Source: Aestuariivivens marinum (GTDB lineage: Bacteria > Bacteroidota > Bacteroidia > Flavobacteriales > Flavobacteriaceae). From it: 64,000 nucleotides of DNA. This document shows positions 1 to 8,620 of the stretch, piece after piece. Both the position numbers and the translations under genes were made by a program. The stretch covers positions 1-64,000 of the forward strand of contig NZ_JAKMCR010000004.1 in assembly GCF_022662175.1 (NCBI RefSeq). Reading direction: 5' to 3'. Every line of letters starts with the position of its first letter. Within the stretch, counting starts at the first letter, position 1. Under the pieces are notes generated by a model. It saw nothing but the letters and a program-made list of their open reading frames with translations, was not told the DNA's origin and made no database searches.

Positions 1-601
1 AGTTATAAGTTAAAGGGTCTGATGTAGTACCAGTGATTGTTCCGGCACAGGCATCGGTTGTTGTTGGGGCAGTAGCTGTTGCAGAACACTCCCCGGTCAC
101 GTCTGCAAGGGATGGCGTAACGGGATCTTCATTGTCATTAACGGTAACAGTAAAGCTACATGTGTTACCAGTTGCAACATTAGAAGCATCTCTTTCTTCC
201 CATGTTTGGGTTGTGATTCCAACAGGAAAGGCGCTTCCTGATGAATATCCAGTACCATCAATTTGTACCATTGAACCCGAAGGTATATCAGTTGTAGGTA
301 TGCTATAATTTACAAAGGCTGTACAAAGTCCAGAATCATTATTAATGGAAATAGGCCCTGGACACCCATTAATAGTAAAAAAACTATTGCTATTTGTATT
401 AAAATTTAAATTGGCTGATGCACTTTCGTTATTCTCACCAAACACCCTCGCATAATCCGAAATCAAGCCATAATAAGGGGTGTCATTATTTGAAGAAGGA
501 GCAGGACTCCTTTTTAAGTAAAAATTATTTGCTAACAGCGAACTGCAAAATAATAGGCTACTTAAGATATAAAGAAACTTAAAAAAGTATTTTCTCTTCA
601 T
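1..601 (-). CDS. HYR-repeat secreted surface protein, N-terminal part (cut by window edge)
   Basis: The reading frame starts at the ATG complementary to 599-601 and stays open for 200 codons to the left edge, so the C-terminus is missing. The N-terminus (MKRKYFFKFLYIL..., then a hydrophobic run to LLFCSSLLANN) is a Sec signal peptide. From about residue 155 the sequence has the DNEDP and DACAG pattern typical of HYR repeats, which recur in very large flavobacterial surface proteins and adhesins usually exported by the type IX system. A sorting domain would lie outside the window, so T9SS export is inferred. The exact role is unknown; attachment to surfaces or glycans is the usual suggestion for this class. 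Confidence 0.75.
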   Translation of the reverse strand, partial: MKRKYFFKFLYILSSLLFCSSLLANNFYLKRSPAPSSNNDTPYYGLISDYARVFGENNESASANLNFNTNSNSFFTINGCPGPISINNDSGLCTAFVNYSIPTTDIPSGSMVQIDGTGYSSGSAFPVGITTQTWEERDASNVATGNTCSFTVTVNDNEDPVTPSLADVTGECSATATAPTTTDACAGTITGTTSDPLTYN

Positions 602-1155
602 AAATTGTTAATATTTAGGGCATTGCACAAACGTAAACAGGTTCGTTTTCTTACTTTCTTTAAAAAACGAACTAATTATAGGTTTTACGTGCTATTAACC
701 AATTATGAGGGATATGTAAAATTAGAATGTCCTTCGGTATATGTCAAAAATACTCGTTGAAATACCCTTATTTCCTATTAGTAGGAGCATAAAAATTTTA
801 ACATAGATTAATTAATAGTAATCTGTTATAAAACAGTTAATTAGTGTTTTACCTACTTGTTTTAGTAAATATTTTTGATAAATAACTGTTTTATGGACAC
901 GAATATAGAATAAAAAATTCACAAAACATCTATAAAACGCAAAAAAAATCGACGAAATGCATTTATTTTATTAATTTTATGCCATCGATTGCTAATTTAA
1001 GGTGTTGTTAATCAATAAAATATCATGTGTGTTTTTAATGAATTGAACGTGGAGATTAAACGTTGTTAATTTCTTTAGAAATAAGTATCAAGGAATGCCT
1101 AATCTATTTTGTTGCGTTTTCTATAATTAGAATTTTAAATAAGAACTGGTATAAA
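602..1155. other. Intergenic region, no gene seen
   Basis: About 550 bp of A+T-rich sequence lies between the start of the HYR protein and the stop codon of the XRE/cupin regulator. Stops are frequent in all frames. Apart from the candidate promoter at 628-635 I see no RNA gene or strong hairpin. Confidence 0.6.
628..635 (-). promoter_or_regulatory. Candidate -7 element for the HYR protein
   Basis: The minus strand reads TACGTTTG, matching the Bacteroidota -7 consensus TAnnTTTG, 26 bp upstream of the start codon at 601. I see no convincing -33 TTG partner, so this is a candidate only. Confidence 0.35.
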
Positions 1156-1725
1156 TTAAAAAGGGTTTTTCTGTATGAAATACATTTTTAGCAATTGTGC
1201 ATTTTCAGAATACTTATTATGGACAGCATGGGGAACAGAACCATCAAAGAATAGAATATCACCTTCATTTAAAACAATGGATTCTTCATTTATAATGTAA
1301 TCCAGTTTCCCGTTTACAACATAAATTAACTCAACGGCATCTGTTGAAATAGGTTCTCTATAAACGCCTTTATTAACCCTAACAATGTAAGTACGTAGTG
1401 TGCTGTCTGATAATGAATTGGAAAACAGAAAGGTGTATTCTAAGCCCATGGAGTCTTCACGATCCTCTAATTCACCTTCCCCATGTCTTATTAGTACATA
1501 GGGTTCGGTGTTGTTGGACATTAGATTTAATTCGCCTAAATCTATTTGCAGGGCTTGCATGATTTTTAGTAAAACAGGAAGTGATGGTGTGGTCCTAAAA
1601 TTTTCTATTTTTGAAATCAAGCCCGTACTAACATCGCTCATTTCGGCAACCTGCTTTAGGCTCAATTCTTTACTTAAACGCACTCGTTTTAATTGCTTTC
1701 CTAGATTTACTAAAATATCATCCAT
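1156..1725 (-). CDS. XRE-family regulator with C-terminal cupin sensor
   Basis: This 189-residue protein has an N-terminal helix-turn-helix of the XRE/Cro type (about residues 8-62, with LKQVAEMSDVS and GLISKIE as the two helices). A C-terminal cupin follows (about 110-185, with GDILFFDGSVPHAVHN as the second cupin box). Regulators of this layout usually bind a small metabolite in the cupin and control the adjacent catabolic genes. It is the last gene of the leftward phnA-phnY-phnW run and starts 11 bp after phnW ends, so it is very probably co-transcribed and autoregulated. The likely operator is the repeat pair at 5779-5824. The effector (an aminophosphonate or a breakdown product) is inferred from position. 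Confidence 0.85.
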   Translation of the reverse strand: MDDILVNLGKQLKRVRLSKELSLKQVAEMSDVSTGLISKIENFRTTPSLPVLLKIMQALQIDLGELNLMSNNTEPYVLIRHGEGELEDREDSMGLEYTFLFSNSLSDSTLRTYIVRVNKGVYREPISTDAVELIYVVNGKLDYIINEESIVLNEGDILFFDGSVPHAVHNKYSENAQLLKMYFIQKNPF

Positions 1726-1736
1726 GTTTTAGTGGT

Positions 1737-2843
1737 TTATGAGAAATTTATCTTAGCAAGATACGATTTTAATACTTCAAGAAAAGCCTTGATATCGTTG
1801 TGATCGATTTGACCGATATTGGAAATTCTGAAGGTATCGTAATTATTTACTTTTCCGGGATATATGGTAAACCCTCTATCGAAGAAATAGTCATGCATTT
1901 CATCAAAATCGTAAGATTCTGTTTTGGGCTCTATAATAGAGGTAATGATTTTTGAGTGGTATTTCCTATCTATTAAATACTCTAATCCTAAGGCTTCTAT
2001 ACCATCCAACAATGTCTCCCAAGACTTAGAATAACGCTCATAGCGGGCTTCTATGGTTTCTTCCTGTGTTTCAACGATAGCCTGTTTTAAGGCATAAAAT
2101 GTTTGTACAGGAGGCGTAAAACGGGTTTGATGCGTTTTCTCGAAGTAAGCGTATTGCGCATACAGATTTAAGTATAGGCTTCGCATAGGTATGGAAGCTG
2201 TTGCATCTAATGCTTTTTTATTACAGATAGCAAAACCTATACCCGCCATACCTTGTATGTTTTTATTTGAACTTGCAGCCAAGAAGTCAATATTCATGGT
2301 TTTCATATCTACTGGAATGGCGGCAAACCCACTCATAGAGTCTACTATAAAACTAATACCGTGGTTTTTGCAAATGTTACCAACAGCAGCAATGTCATTT
2401 AACAACCCAGTTGTGGTTTCATGGTGGATCATCGCCAAGTGCGTCAATCCATCAGTGTTTTTAATGGTGTCTTCCAAAGCGCTTAAGTCAATTGGTTCAA
2501 TTGAAGACGATTCAAAAACAACAGTGGGGATTTTATAAACACTTGTAATTTGGCACATCCGCTTTCCGTAAGCACCATTATCTATAATTAATACCTTGCC
2601 ACTGTCTGGAATTACAGAATTTAGAATAGCTTCTACTGTTGCTGTGCCCGATCCTCCAAATAATACTGTAGCATACTCCTTTGGGTCTCCAACAAATCTG
2701 GTTATTTCTGTGGAACAAAACTCCATAAGATCACCGAATTCTTTTTCTCTTGGACAAATGTCTGGTACCGCTTGCGCTAATTTTACCGAATCTGTGGTCG
2801 TAGCTGGTCCAGGATTTAATAATACATTTCTTTTAATTTCCAT
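1737..2843 (-). CDS. phnW: 2-aminoethylphosphonate--pyruvate transaminase
   Basis: PhnW moves the amino group of 2-aminoethylphosphonate (AEP) to pyruvate, giving phosphonoacetaldehyde and alanine. The 368-residue length is normal. Diagnostic features are the N-terminal LLNPGPATTT, Asp168 in FIVDSMSG (contacts the PLP ring nitrogen) and Lys194 in SSNKNIQGMAG (Schiff-base lysine); both numbers agree with my recollection of the well-studied Salmonella enzyme. It lies between phnY and the XRE/cupin regulator on the same strand. No phosphonatase (PhnX) is seen beside it, so the aldehyde should go to PhnY and PhnA. A 157-bp gap separates it from phnY, so a separate promoter is possible. Confidence 0.93.
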   Translation of the reverse strand: MEIKRNVLLNPGPATTTDSVKLAQAVPDICPREKEFGDLMEFCSTEITRFVGDPKEYATVLFGGSGTATVEAILNSVIPDSGKVLIIDNGAYGKRMCQITSVYKIPTVVFESSSIEPIDLSALEDTIKNTDGLTHLAMIHHETTTGLLNDIAAVGNICKNHGISFIVDSMSGFAAIPVDMKTMNIDFLAASSNKNIQGMAGIGFAICNKKALDATASIPMRSLYLNLYAQYAYFEKTHQTRFTPPVQTFYALKQAIVETQEETIEARYERYSKSWETLLDGIEALGLEYLIDRKYHSKIITSIIEPKTESYDFDEMHDYFFDRGFTIYPGKVNNYDTFRISNIGQIDHNDIKAFLEVLKSYLAKINFS

Positions 2844-3000
2844 AAGATAGTGTTGGTTTTATGCTTGGTTTAAGTCTTTGTTGTTTTGAAAGACTTAGAA
2901 AAACCATATAATGTTTTTAGTTTAATTTAATTATTGTGTTTTATCTTAACAAACGCTAAAAAAATTTAAAGTTTGTTATGGTTTTAAGTATAGTTTATGG

Positions 3001-4461
3001 TTATGCAATATCCCATGGTAGGGAATAGGTTTTTACATAAGTATAGGCTTTCATGGCCTCAATAACACCTTCTTTGTAGCCTAATCCAGAATCTTTTACA
3101 CCACCAAAAGGAGTCCATTCCAATCGGTAACTAGGCGCTTCGTTTACATTAACGGTTCCAGTATCCAATTCTGTAATAACACGTTGAATGGATGGCCAAT
3201 GATTACTTACTACTCCACCAGACAAACCGTAAGGGGTGTCGTTGGCGATATCTATTGCTTCATCTAATGTAGAGAAACGAATAATCGGGGCTACCGGACC
3301 AAAGGTTTCCTTAGCAACAACTTCGTGATCATTTTTAATATGGTCTAAAACCGTTGGAGCAAATAGTGCACCTTCACGTTTATTGCCTGCCAAACACACG
3401 GCACCATTAGCTATGGCATCTTGTACACGTCTTTCCATTTCAATGGCGGCTTCTTCAGTAATTACGGTTCCCATATCGTTATTTTCATCGTATGGATTAC
3501 CATATTTTAATGCGCTAACGCGTTTGGCCAATCTGGAAGCATATTCGTCTGCAATACTTTCATGCACCAAAATCCTTCTAATAGCTGTACAGCGTTGTGC
3601 AGAATTTTTGAAAGTTCCAGCCATGGTGACTTCAACGGCTTCATCAATATCGGCATCGTCTAATATTAATAAAGCTGAGCTGCCACCTAGTTCTAAAACC
3701 AACTTTTTGTAGCCTGCTTTCGAAGCAATTATTTTTCCAATTTTACTACCTCCAGTAAATGAAACCATGGTAATTTCAGGGTGTACGGTCATCATCTCGG
3801 ATGTGGCTTGAATGTCTTTGCCATTCACGCAGTTAAGCATGTTGGGTGGCAAGCCACAATCCAGTGCCAATTGTGTAAAATAGTAGGCAGAAAGCGGTGT
3901 TCTTTCAGAGGGTTTTAATACCACGGTATTATTGGTTGCAATAGCAGGTGCTATTTTATGGACCACTTGGTTCATAGGATGGTTAAATGGTGTAATGGCA
4001 CTAATTAAACCTAAGGGGACCCGAGTGGTATAAATTCTTCTGGGCTTACCATTTTTAGATACATCACAAGGAAACACTTGTGAATCATCGTCAAGAGCCT
4101 TCATGGCCGAAAAACGCAATACATCGGAAACACGACTGGCTTCATAGCGTGTGTCTTTTAAGCAGAGACCAGTTTCATCGGTAATCATCTGGCTGACTTC
4201 ATCTACACGTCTTTCAAGCGCGTCAGCAATTTTATTTAAAATCTCATAACGTTCATAGCGTGTGAGGTTTATCTTAGTTTTTTTGGTATCTGTTAAAACT
4301 TTGTCCAAGGTATCAGTATTTATTGAAGCAACCCTACCTACTAATTTTTTGGTGTATGGATTGAATACCTCAATCCATTCTCCAGTTTTAACTTGTTTGC
4401 CATTAATTATGGCACCAAATTCTATAATACCATCACTGTTTTTATGACTGTCTTTTTCCAT
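3001..4461 (-). CDS. phnY: Phosphonoacetaldehyde dehydrogenase
   Basis: This 486-residue NAD(P)-dependent aldehyde dehydrogenase is assigned to oxidation of phosphonoacetaldehyde to phosphonoacetate. Visible residues are catalytic Cys291 in NSAQRCTAIRR, general base Glu257 in LELGG, oxyanion Asn160 in the PFNHP motif, and a coenzyme loop FTGGSKIG near 235-242. The arginine just before the nucleophile and the FNHP motif fit the phosphonoacetaldehyde-specific group. The call rests as much on its place between phnA and phnW. The generic alternative is an aldehyde dehydrogenase of unknown substrate. The gene begins 52 bp after phnA ends. Confidence 0.88.
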   Translation of the reverse strand: MEKDSHKNSDGIIEFGAIINGKQVKTGEWIEVFNPYTKKLVGRVASINTDTLDKVLTDTKKTKINLTRYERYEILNKIADALERRVDEVSQMITDETGLCLKDTRYEASRVSDVLRFSAMKALDDDSQVFPCDVSKNGKPRRIYTTRVPLGLISAITPFNHPMNQVVHKIAPAIATNNTVVLKPSERTPLSAYYFTQLALDCGLPPNMLNCVNGKDIQATSEMMTVHPEITMVSFTGGSKIGKIIASKAGYKKLVLELGGSSALLILDDADIDEAVEVTMAGTFKNSAQRCTAIRRILVHESIADEYASRLAKRVSALKYGNPYDENNDMGTVITEEAAIEMERRVQDAIANGAVCLAGNKREGALFAPTVLDHIKNDHEVVAKETFGPVAPIIRFSTLDEAIDIANDTPYGLSGGVVSNHWPSIQRVITELDTGTVNVNEAPSYRLEWTPFGGVKDSGLGYKEGVIEAMKAYTYVKTYSLPWDIA

Positions 4462-4513
4462 TATTCCAACTTGTTATTTTATGACTTTAATAGGTTTTTT
4501 AGGCTTAACTGAT

Positions 4514-5725
4514 TTAAAATCCGTTAGAAAGGAAATGGAATAAATCGAAGTTTCTGCTTTCTCCAGAAGCTAATTTTTCTGCATATTCACTATTCAGTTT
4601 CTTGTTAAAAATCATAGGAACCACTTGGCAGTGTTCACTGCCATGGGAACGCAATCCTTCTTTTACCTTTTCTAGGTCATGCCACTCTGGCGTTCTTCCT
4701 ATGGTTGTTGCAGCATCTGAAAGTATAACTAGATCTCCAATTCTATCGGATGGCAATTCATAAGCTTCAACGGCTTCATCGTTGGTCAACACTTTTTCAA
4801 TACCATCTAAACTTAATAGATAAGCTTTTGCCGCTTCAAGTTGAGATTTATCATCTAGATATAAGGTTCCATAGCCTCCCAAAGCACCATGGTGCACTAC
4901 ATAAGGATCAGTAATTGGTAGGATGACCCTCGTGCTAATACCTTGCTCGTTCAGTAGTTTTTCAATGAACTGTACTTTTGGCGATCCATCTACATTTGTT
5001 TTAGCTTCCATACCATGGTCTGCCGTAACACCTACAATAGCACCCAATTTGTCAAGCTCACCTAACCAGTAGTCAATTTTTGCTAGAAAATCGTTAGCAC
5101 CTTCACTTCCAGGCGCATATTTATGTTGTACAAAATCGGTAGTGGTTAAGTACATCACATCATAATGTTCGCGTTGTAAAAGTTTTGCGCCAGCTTCAAT
5201 ACAGTAAACAGAAATATAAGGATCGTATATGCCTGGTCTTTCTTTACCCATTAATTCACTTTCAACATTTTCAATGCCATTTTCCTCTAAAGTGGCTTGA
5301 TTGGCAAATTCAGCAGAAAAACAGATGCCATTTAAATTATGGGCCAGCATTTTTCTTAGTTTATCTTTAGCAGTAACAACAGCAACTTTACGATCGTTAT
5401 GACTCAGTTCAGATAAAATGGTTGGTACTTTTAGGTATTTCGGGTCGTTCATCATCACTTCTTCTTGTAATTGTGTATCCCAATAAAAATTACCGCATAT
5501 ACCATTTACTTTTGGAGTTACCCCGGTAACAATAGCCATATTGTTTGGGTTTGTAAATGAAGGAATGACACTTTTTACTAAACCAAACGAGCCTTCGTTT
5601 ATAAAACGTTGCAAATTTGGCATAACGTGTTTTGCCTTTTCATAGTATGGGTATGAAGTGCCATCCATACAAATCCCTATTATTGTTTTCTTTTGTCTAG
5701 GGTAATTTCTGTTGTTTATTTCCAT
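4514..5725 (-). CDS. phnA: Phosphonoacetate hydrolase
   Basis: PhnA hydrolyses the C-P bond of phosphonoacetate to acetate and phosphate. It belongs to the alkaline phosphatase superfamily and needs two metal ions. In this 403-residue protein the nucleophile is Thr58 (SFTNPNN). Metal ligands are visible as Asp21 (GICMDGTSYP), Asp197 and His201 (TTDFVQHKY), Asp236-His237 (VTADHGME) and a C-terminal His (LRSHGSEH, about 361). There is no signal peptide, so it acts in the cytosol. It is the first gene of the leftward operon and has a good -7 element just upstream (5762-5769). With PhnW and PhnY it completes the AEP pathway as a phosphorus and carbon source. Confidence 0.92.
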   Translation of the reverse strand: MEINNRNYPRQKKTIIGICMDGTSYPYYEKAKHVMPNLQRFINEGSFGLVKSVIPSFTNPNNMAIVTGVTPKVNGICGNFYWDTQLQEEVMMNDPKYLKVPTILSELSHNDRKVAVVTAKDKLRKMLAHNLNGICFSAEFANQATLEENGIENVESELMGKERPGIYDPYISVYCIEAGAKLLQREHYDVMYLTTTDFVQHKYAPGSEGANDFLAKIDYWLGELDKLGAIVGVTADHGMEAKTNVDGSPKVQFIEKLLNEQGISTRVILPITDPYVVHHGALGGYGTLYLDDKSQLEAAKAYLLSLDGIEKVLTNDEAVEAYELPSDRIGDLVILSDAATTIGRTPEWHDLEKVKEGLRSHGSEHCQVVPMIFNKKLNSEYAEKLASGESRNFDLFHFLSNGF

Positions 5726-5761
5726 TATTTAAGTGACTAAATATTTAAACTAAAATTTTCA

Positions 5762-5769
5762 CAAAAGTA
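5762..5769 (-). promoter_or_regulatory. -7 promoter element for phnA-phnY-phnW-regulator
   Basis: The minus strand reads TACTTTTG, an exact TAnnTTTG match, 36 bp upstream of the phnA start. The place expected for the -33 box, about 19-21 bp further upstream, lies inside the first copy of the direct repeat at 5779-5794. Confidence 0.55.
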
Positions 5770-5778
5770 AAAAAAATA

Positions 5779-5824
5779 TACTAATACTATAATTTTATAA
5801 TTAATATTTACTAATATTATAATT
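5779..5824. promoter_or_regulatory. Paired direct repeat, probable regulator operator
   Basis: TACTAATACTATAATT at 5779-5794 and TACTAATATTATAATT at 5809-5824 differ at one base and are spaced 30 bp start to start, about three helical turns. They lie between phnA and the divergent oxidase gene, next to the phnA -7 box. The XRE/cupin regulator encoded in the phn operon is the natural candidate to bind them. The repeats are seen; the binding is inferred. Confidence 0.5.
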
Positions 5825-5977
5825 ATTTTAGTTCTTTTATTGCTTTTACCTTGAAAACTGTTGACGAAAAAGAGTTGTTTTTTGAGTAATCTATTGAACA
5901 ACCACAGCCTAAGTTTAAATAAAGCACTAATGGATGTTCAAATACATTTTATTGCTATTTTAGATTAAAGATATTTT

Positions 5978-7198
5978 ATGATAAAAAAGGTCGTAGTTAT
6001 TGGTGCAGGTACTATTGGCACTGCAGTAGCCTATTATGTTAGTAAAATGGCTAAAGCTGAAGTTGTATTAGTTGAAAGGAATTTTATTGGTTCTGGTAAC
6101 ACGTCTTTAGCGGCTTCATTAGTGACTTTGGCAAGGTCGAAAAAATCAATAGTTCCGTTGGTCATGCAGACTATGGAAGCTATTACAGAAATAGAAGATT
6201 TGTTGGGTGAGGCTATAGGGGTTATGCGTGTTGGTAGTATTCATGTTGCAGCATCTGATGCTTCAGAGAAAAGTATAAAGGGGTTAATGGAGGTAGCTCT
6301 ATCTTTTGGATTAAAATGTATGTGGCTCGAACCTCAAGACATTAAATTAAGATTGCCATGGCTCAATATTGATAAGGTTAGGGGTGGCGCATTTATGGAG
6401 GAGGACTGTTACATGGAGTCAACTATTTTGGCCACAAATTTTGCAAAAGCTGCAAAACGTTTGGGAGCAGTTATTAAGCAATATACCAATGTTGAAGAAA
6501 TATTAACAGATGAAGGTAAGGTAACAGGAATACAAACTGACAAGGGTATTATTGATTGCGATGTAGTAGTAGATGCTGCAGGAGCTTGGAGTAACCTGTT
6601 GTCAATGCAAGTGGGTGAGGCGGTCCCAATGGCCCCTGTAAGGAGTGTTTATTGGATAACTGGAGAACGTCCAGATTTATTTAATCCTAACCAGCCTATG
6701 GTTATTTTGCCCGATGCATCTGCTTATTGTAGACCGGATGGAACGTCTTTGCTTTTTGGTATAAGGGACAATAAAGGAGTTCATGTAGATCCTAGGCTAT
6801 TGCCGAGTAGCATGAATGGATTTAACCTGATTTCTGAAGCCGAATCGTGGGATATAATAATGGAAAAAGGAGCGGTTTTTCAAGAATTTTTTCCAGAATT
6901 CTATGATATGGAAATAGCCCATTGTGTCTCTGGTTTTTCAACCTATACCCCAGATGCCTCTTTGGTGGTTGGAAGAGCGAAGCATGTTGACGGGTTGTAT
7001 TTGTCAACAGGTTGTTCTGGTGCTGGCGTAGCTACATCGGGCGGGTATGGACGTACTATAGCAGAATTAATATCTGAGGTGCCTTTGTTTACTAATATTG
7101 AATCGTTTGGTGTTGATAGGTTTGGTGAAATAGATCCGTTTAATTCTAGTTTTAGGCAACGTTGTGCAGATGCACGTTCCAATAAAAAAGAAGGTTAA
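5978..7198 (+). CDS. FAD-dependent amine oxidase/dehydrogenase (DAO family)
   Basis: A 406-residue flavoprotein with an N-terminal dinucleotide-binding fold (VVIGAGTIGTAVAYYV, then Glu33 in LVERN) and the C-terminal DAO pattern (LYLSTGCSGAGVATSGGYGRT near 345-365). The family oxidises primary or N-methyl amines such as glycine, sarcosine and related compounds to imines or aldehydes. It is divergent from phnA and shares its control region, and DAO-fold oxidases recur in bacterial AEP degradation loci. Oxidation of AEP or N-methyl-AEP to phosphonoacetaldehyde is therefore the favoured but unproven function. No signal peptide is present. A generic glycine/sarcosine-type oxidase is the alternative. 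Confidence 0.75.
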   Translation: MIKKVVVIGAGTIGTAVAYYVSKMAKAEVVLVERNFIGSGNTSLAASLVTLARSKKSIVPLVMQTMEAITEIEDLLGEAIGVMRVGSIHVAASDASEKSIKGLMEVALSFGLKCMWLEPQDIKLRLPWLNIDKVRGGAFMEEDCYMESTILATNFAKAAKRLGAVIKQYTNVEEILTDEGKVTGIQTDKGIIDCDVVVDAAGAWSNLLSMQVGEAVPMAPVRSVYWITGERPDLFNPNQPMVILPDASAYCRPDGTSLLFGIRDNKGVHVDPRLLPSSMNGFNLISEAESWDIIMEKGAVFQEFFPEFYDMEIAHCVSGFSTYTPDASLVVGRAKHVDGLYLSTGCSGAGVATSGGYGRTIAELISEVPLFTNIESFGVDRFGEIDPFNSSFRQRCADARSNKKEG

Positions 7199-7593
7199 TA
7201 ATAATGAGCATTTTTGTAAAAATATTAATAAAGATAACTTATAAAAGTGATACTTTTTTATAGAAGTTTTATTTGAAAATAAATGAATGATTTTTTTAAG
7301 ATTTGTTTGGAAAAGGTTTTTTAGGGATTGCTACCTTTAAGCATTATTTATTGAATCACTATATTGAATTTACAAAGATTTGTCTGGTAGTGCTTTAACT
7401 TTATTTTGCAATTCTTAAATACTTAAACTTATTTTGCTTAAGGGAATACGAATTTATCATGTAATCTAATTGATGTAAATAATGTTTGTAAGTTCAAAGT
7501 GCTTTTCAATTTAAAAGGAATAGAAATTTAGTGTTTCGTGATATAAAAAACGTATTTGTTATTCACCTTAAATAACAATCAAAATATAATTAA
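7199..7593. other. Intergenic region, no gene seen
   Basis: Nearly 400 bp of very A+T-rich sequence lies between the oxidase and purU. I see no open frame of note, no strong hairpin with a T-run, and no exact TAnnTTTG element. The purU promoter probably lies in its right half. Confidence 0.5.
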
Positions 7594-8451
7594 ATGGAAC
7601 AAAAAACGGTTACGTTGTTGATAAAGTGTCCAGATAGAGAGGGAATTATAGCCACATTAACGGGGTTTTTCTATAAAGAGGGTTTTAATATTATTAGTTT
7701 GCAGCAGTATACCAATGTAAGGGAAAAAAAATTCTTTATGCGTATATGCTTAACTACTAAGCAAAACATAACTATTGATCTAGAGGAAAAGTTTGATAAG
7801 TTATCCAAAAGTTTTGATATTGAATGGAAAATAGATTATGGTGACAAAAAGCAAAAAGTTGCTATAATGGTGTCGCATACCAATCATAATTTATATGATT
7901 TATTATCGAAATACAAAGAGGGCATATTGCCTTGTGAAGTCGTTTTGGTGGTTAGTAACCATGAAAAATTAAGGCCTGTGGCCGAAATGTTTGGTATTCC
8001 TTATTACTATGCACCTGTAAATAAAGAGACTAGAAACCAGCAAGAAGCAGAATTAAAGGATTTATTTGATAAAAATGAAATTGATTTAATAGTAATGGCA
8101 AGGTACATGCAGATACTGACATCAGATTTTATAAGTCATTATCCGTATAGAATCATTAATATTCATCATTCATTTTTGCCTGCATTTCAGGGTGCAAACC
8201 CGTACATGAGGGCTTATGAACGTGGGGTGAAATTAATTGGTGCAACAGCGCATTACGCTACCCAAGATTTAGATGAGGGTCCGATTATTGAACAGGATGT
8301 AGAGCGAGTAACCCATGAGTCTACGGTAAGCACTCTCAAGAGTATTGGTGCCGATATAGAAACAATGGTTTTGTCTAGAGCGGTTAAGTTTCATTTGAAT
8401 AACCAGATAATCGTTGATGGAAATAAAACAATTGTATTTCCTGAAACATAA
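7594..8451 (+). CDS. purU: Formyltetrahydrofolate deformylase
   Basis: PurU hydrolyses 10-formyl-tetrahydrofolate to formate and tetrahydrofolate. The 285-residue protein has the family's two parts: an N-terminal ACT domain (about 1-85, LLIKCPDREGIIATLTGFF) and a formyltransferase-fold catalytic domain. Catalytic motifs are visible as Asn-x-His in RIINIHHSFLPAF, and the aspartate near the C-terminus in the LDEGPIIEQDV segment. It follows the FAD oxidase on the same strand but 395 bp away, so an operon is not certain. purU is often found near N-demethylation systems, where it drains one-carbon units from folate; that would fit an oxidase acting on an N-methyl amine. Confidence 0.92.
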   Translation: MEQKTVTLLIKCPDREGIIATLTGFFYKEGFNIISLQQYTNVREKKFFMRICLTTKQNITIDLEEKFDKLSKSFDIEWKIDYGDKKQKVAIMVSHTNHNLYDLLSKYKEGILPCEVVLVVSNHEKLRPVAEMFGIPYYYAPVNKETRNQQEAELKDLFDKNEIDLIVMARYMQILTSDFISHYPYRIINIHHSFLPAFQGANPYMRAYERGVKLIGATAHYATQDLDEGPIIEQDVERVTHESTVSTLKSIGADIETMVLSRAVKFHLNNQIIVDGNKTIVFPET

Positions 8452-8620
8452 GTTATACTAGATTAAGTGTAAACCATATTTTTATTAGTAGTTGAATAAT
8501 TGCTCTACGCCTTAGTCTTTTCAGTATTACCTTAATGTTAAGGTGATTAATTTGTATTCTAATCAATTAAGCTATAAGTTTATGTTCGAGCACAATAAAT
8601 CAAGAATTAAAATACCCATT

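Noticed and set aside
8543-8620. Extra 26 N-terminal residues on the GH20 protein
   Set aside because: They would bury the lipoprotein signal behind a basic, non-conserved lead; the ATG at 8621 gives a standard signal.
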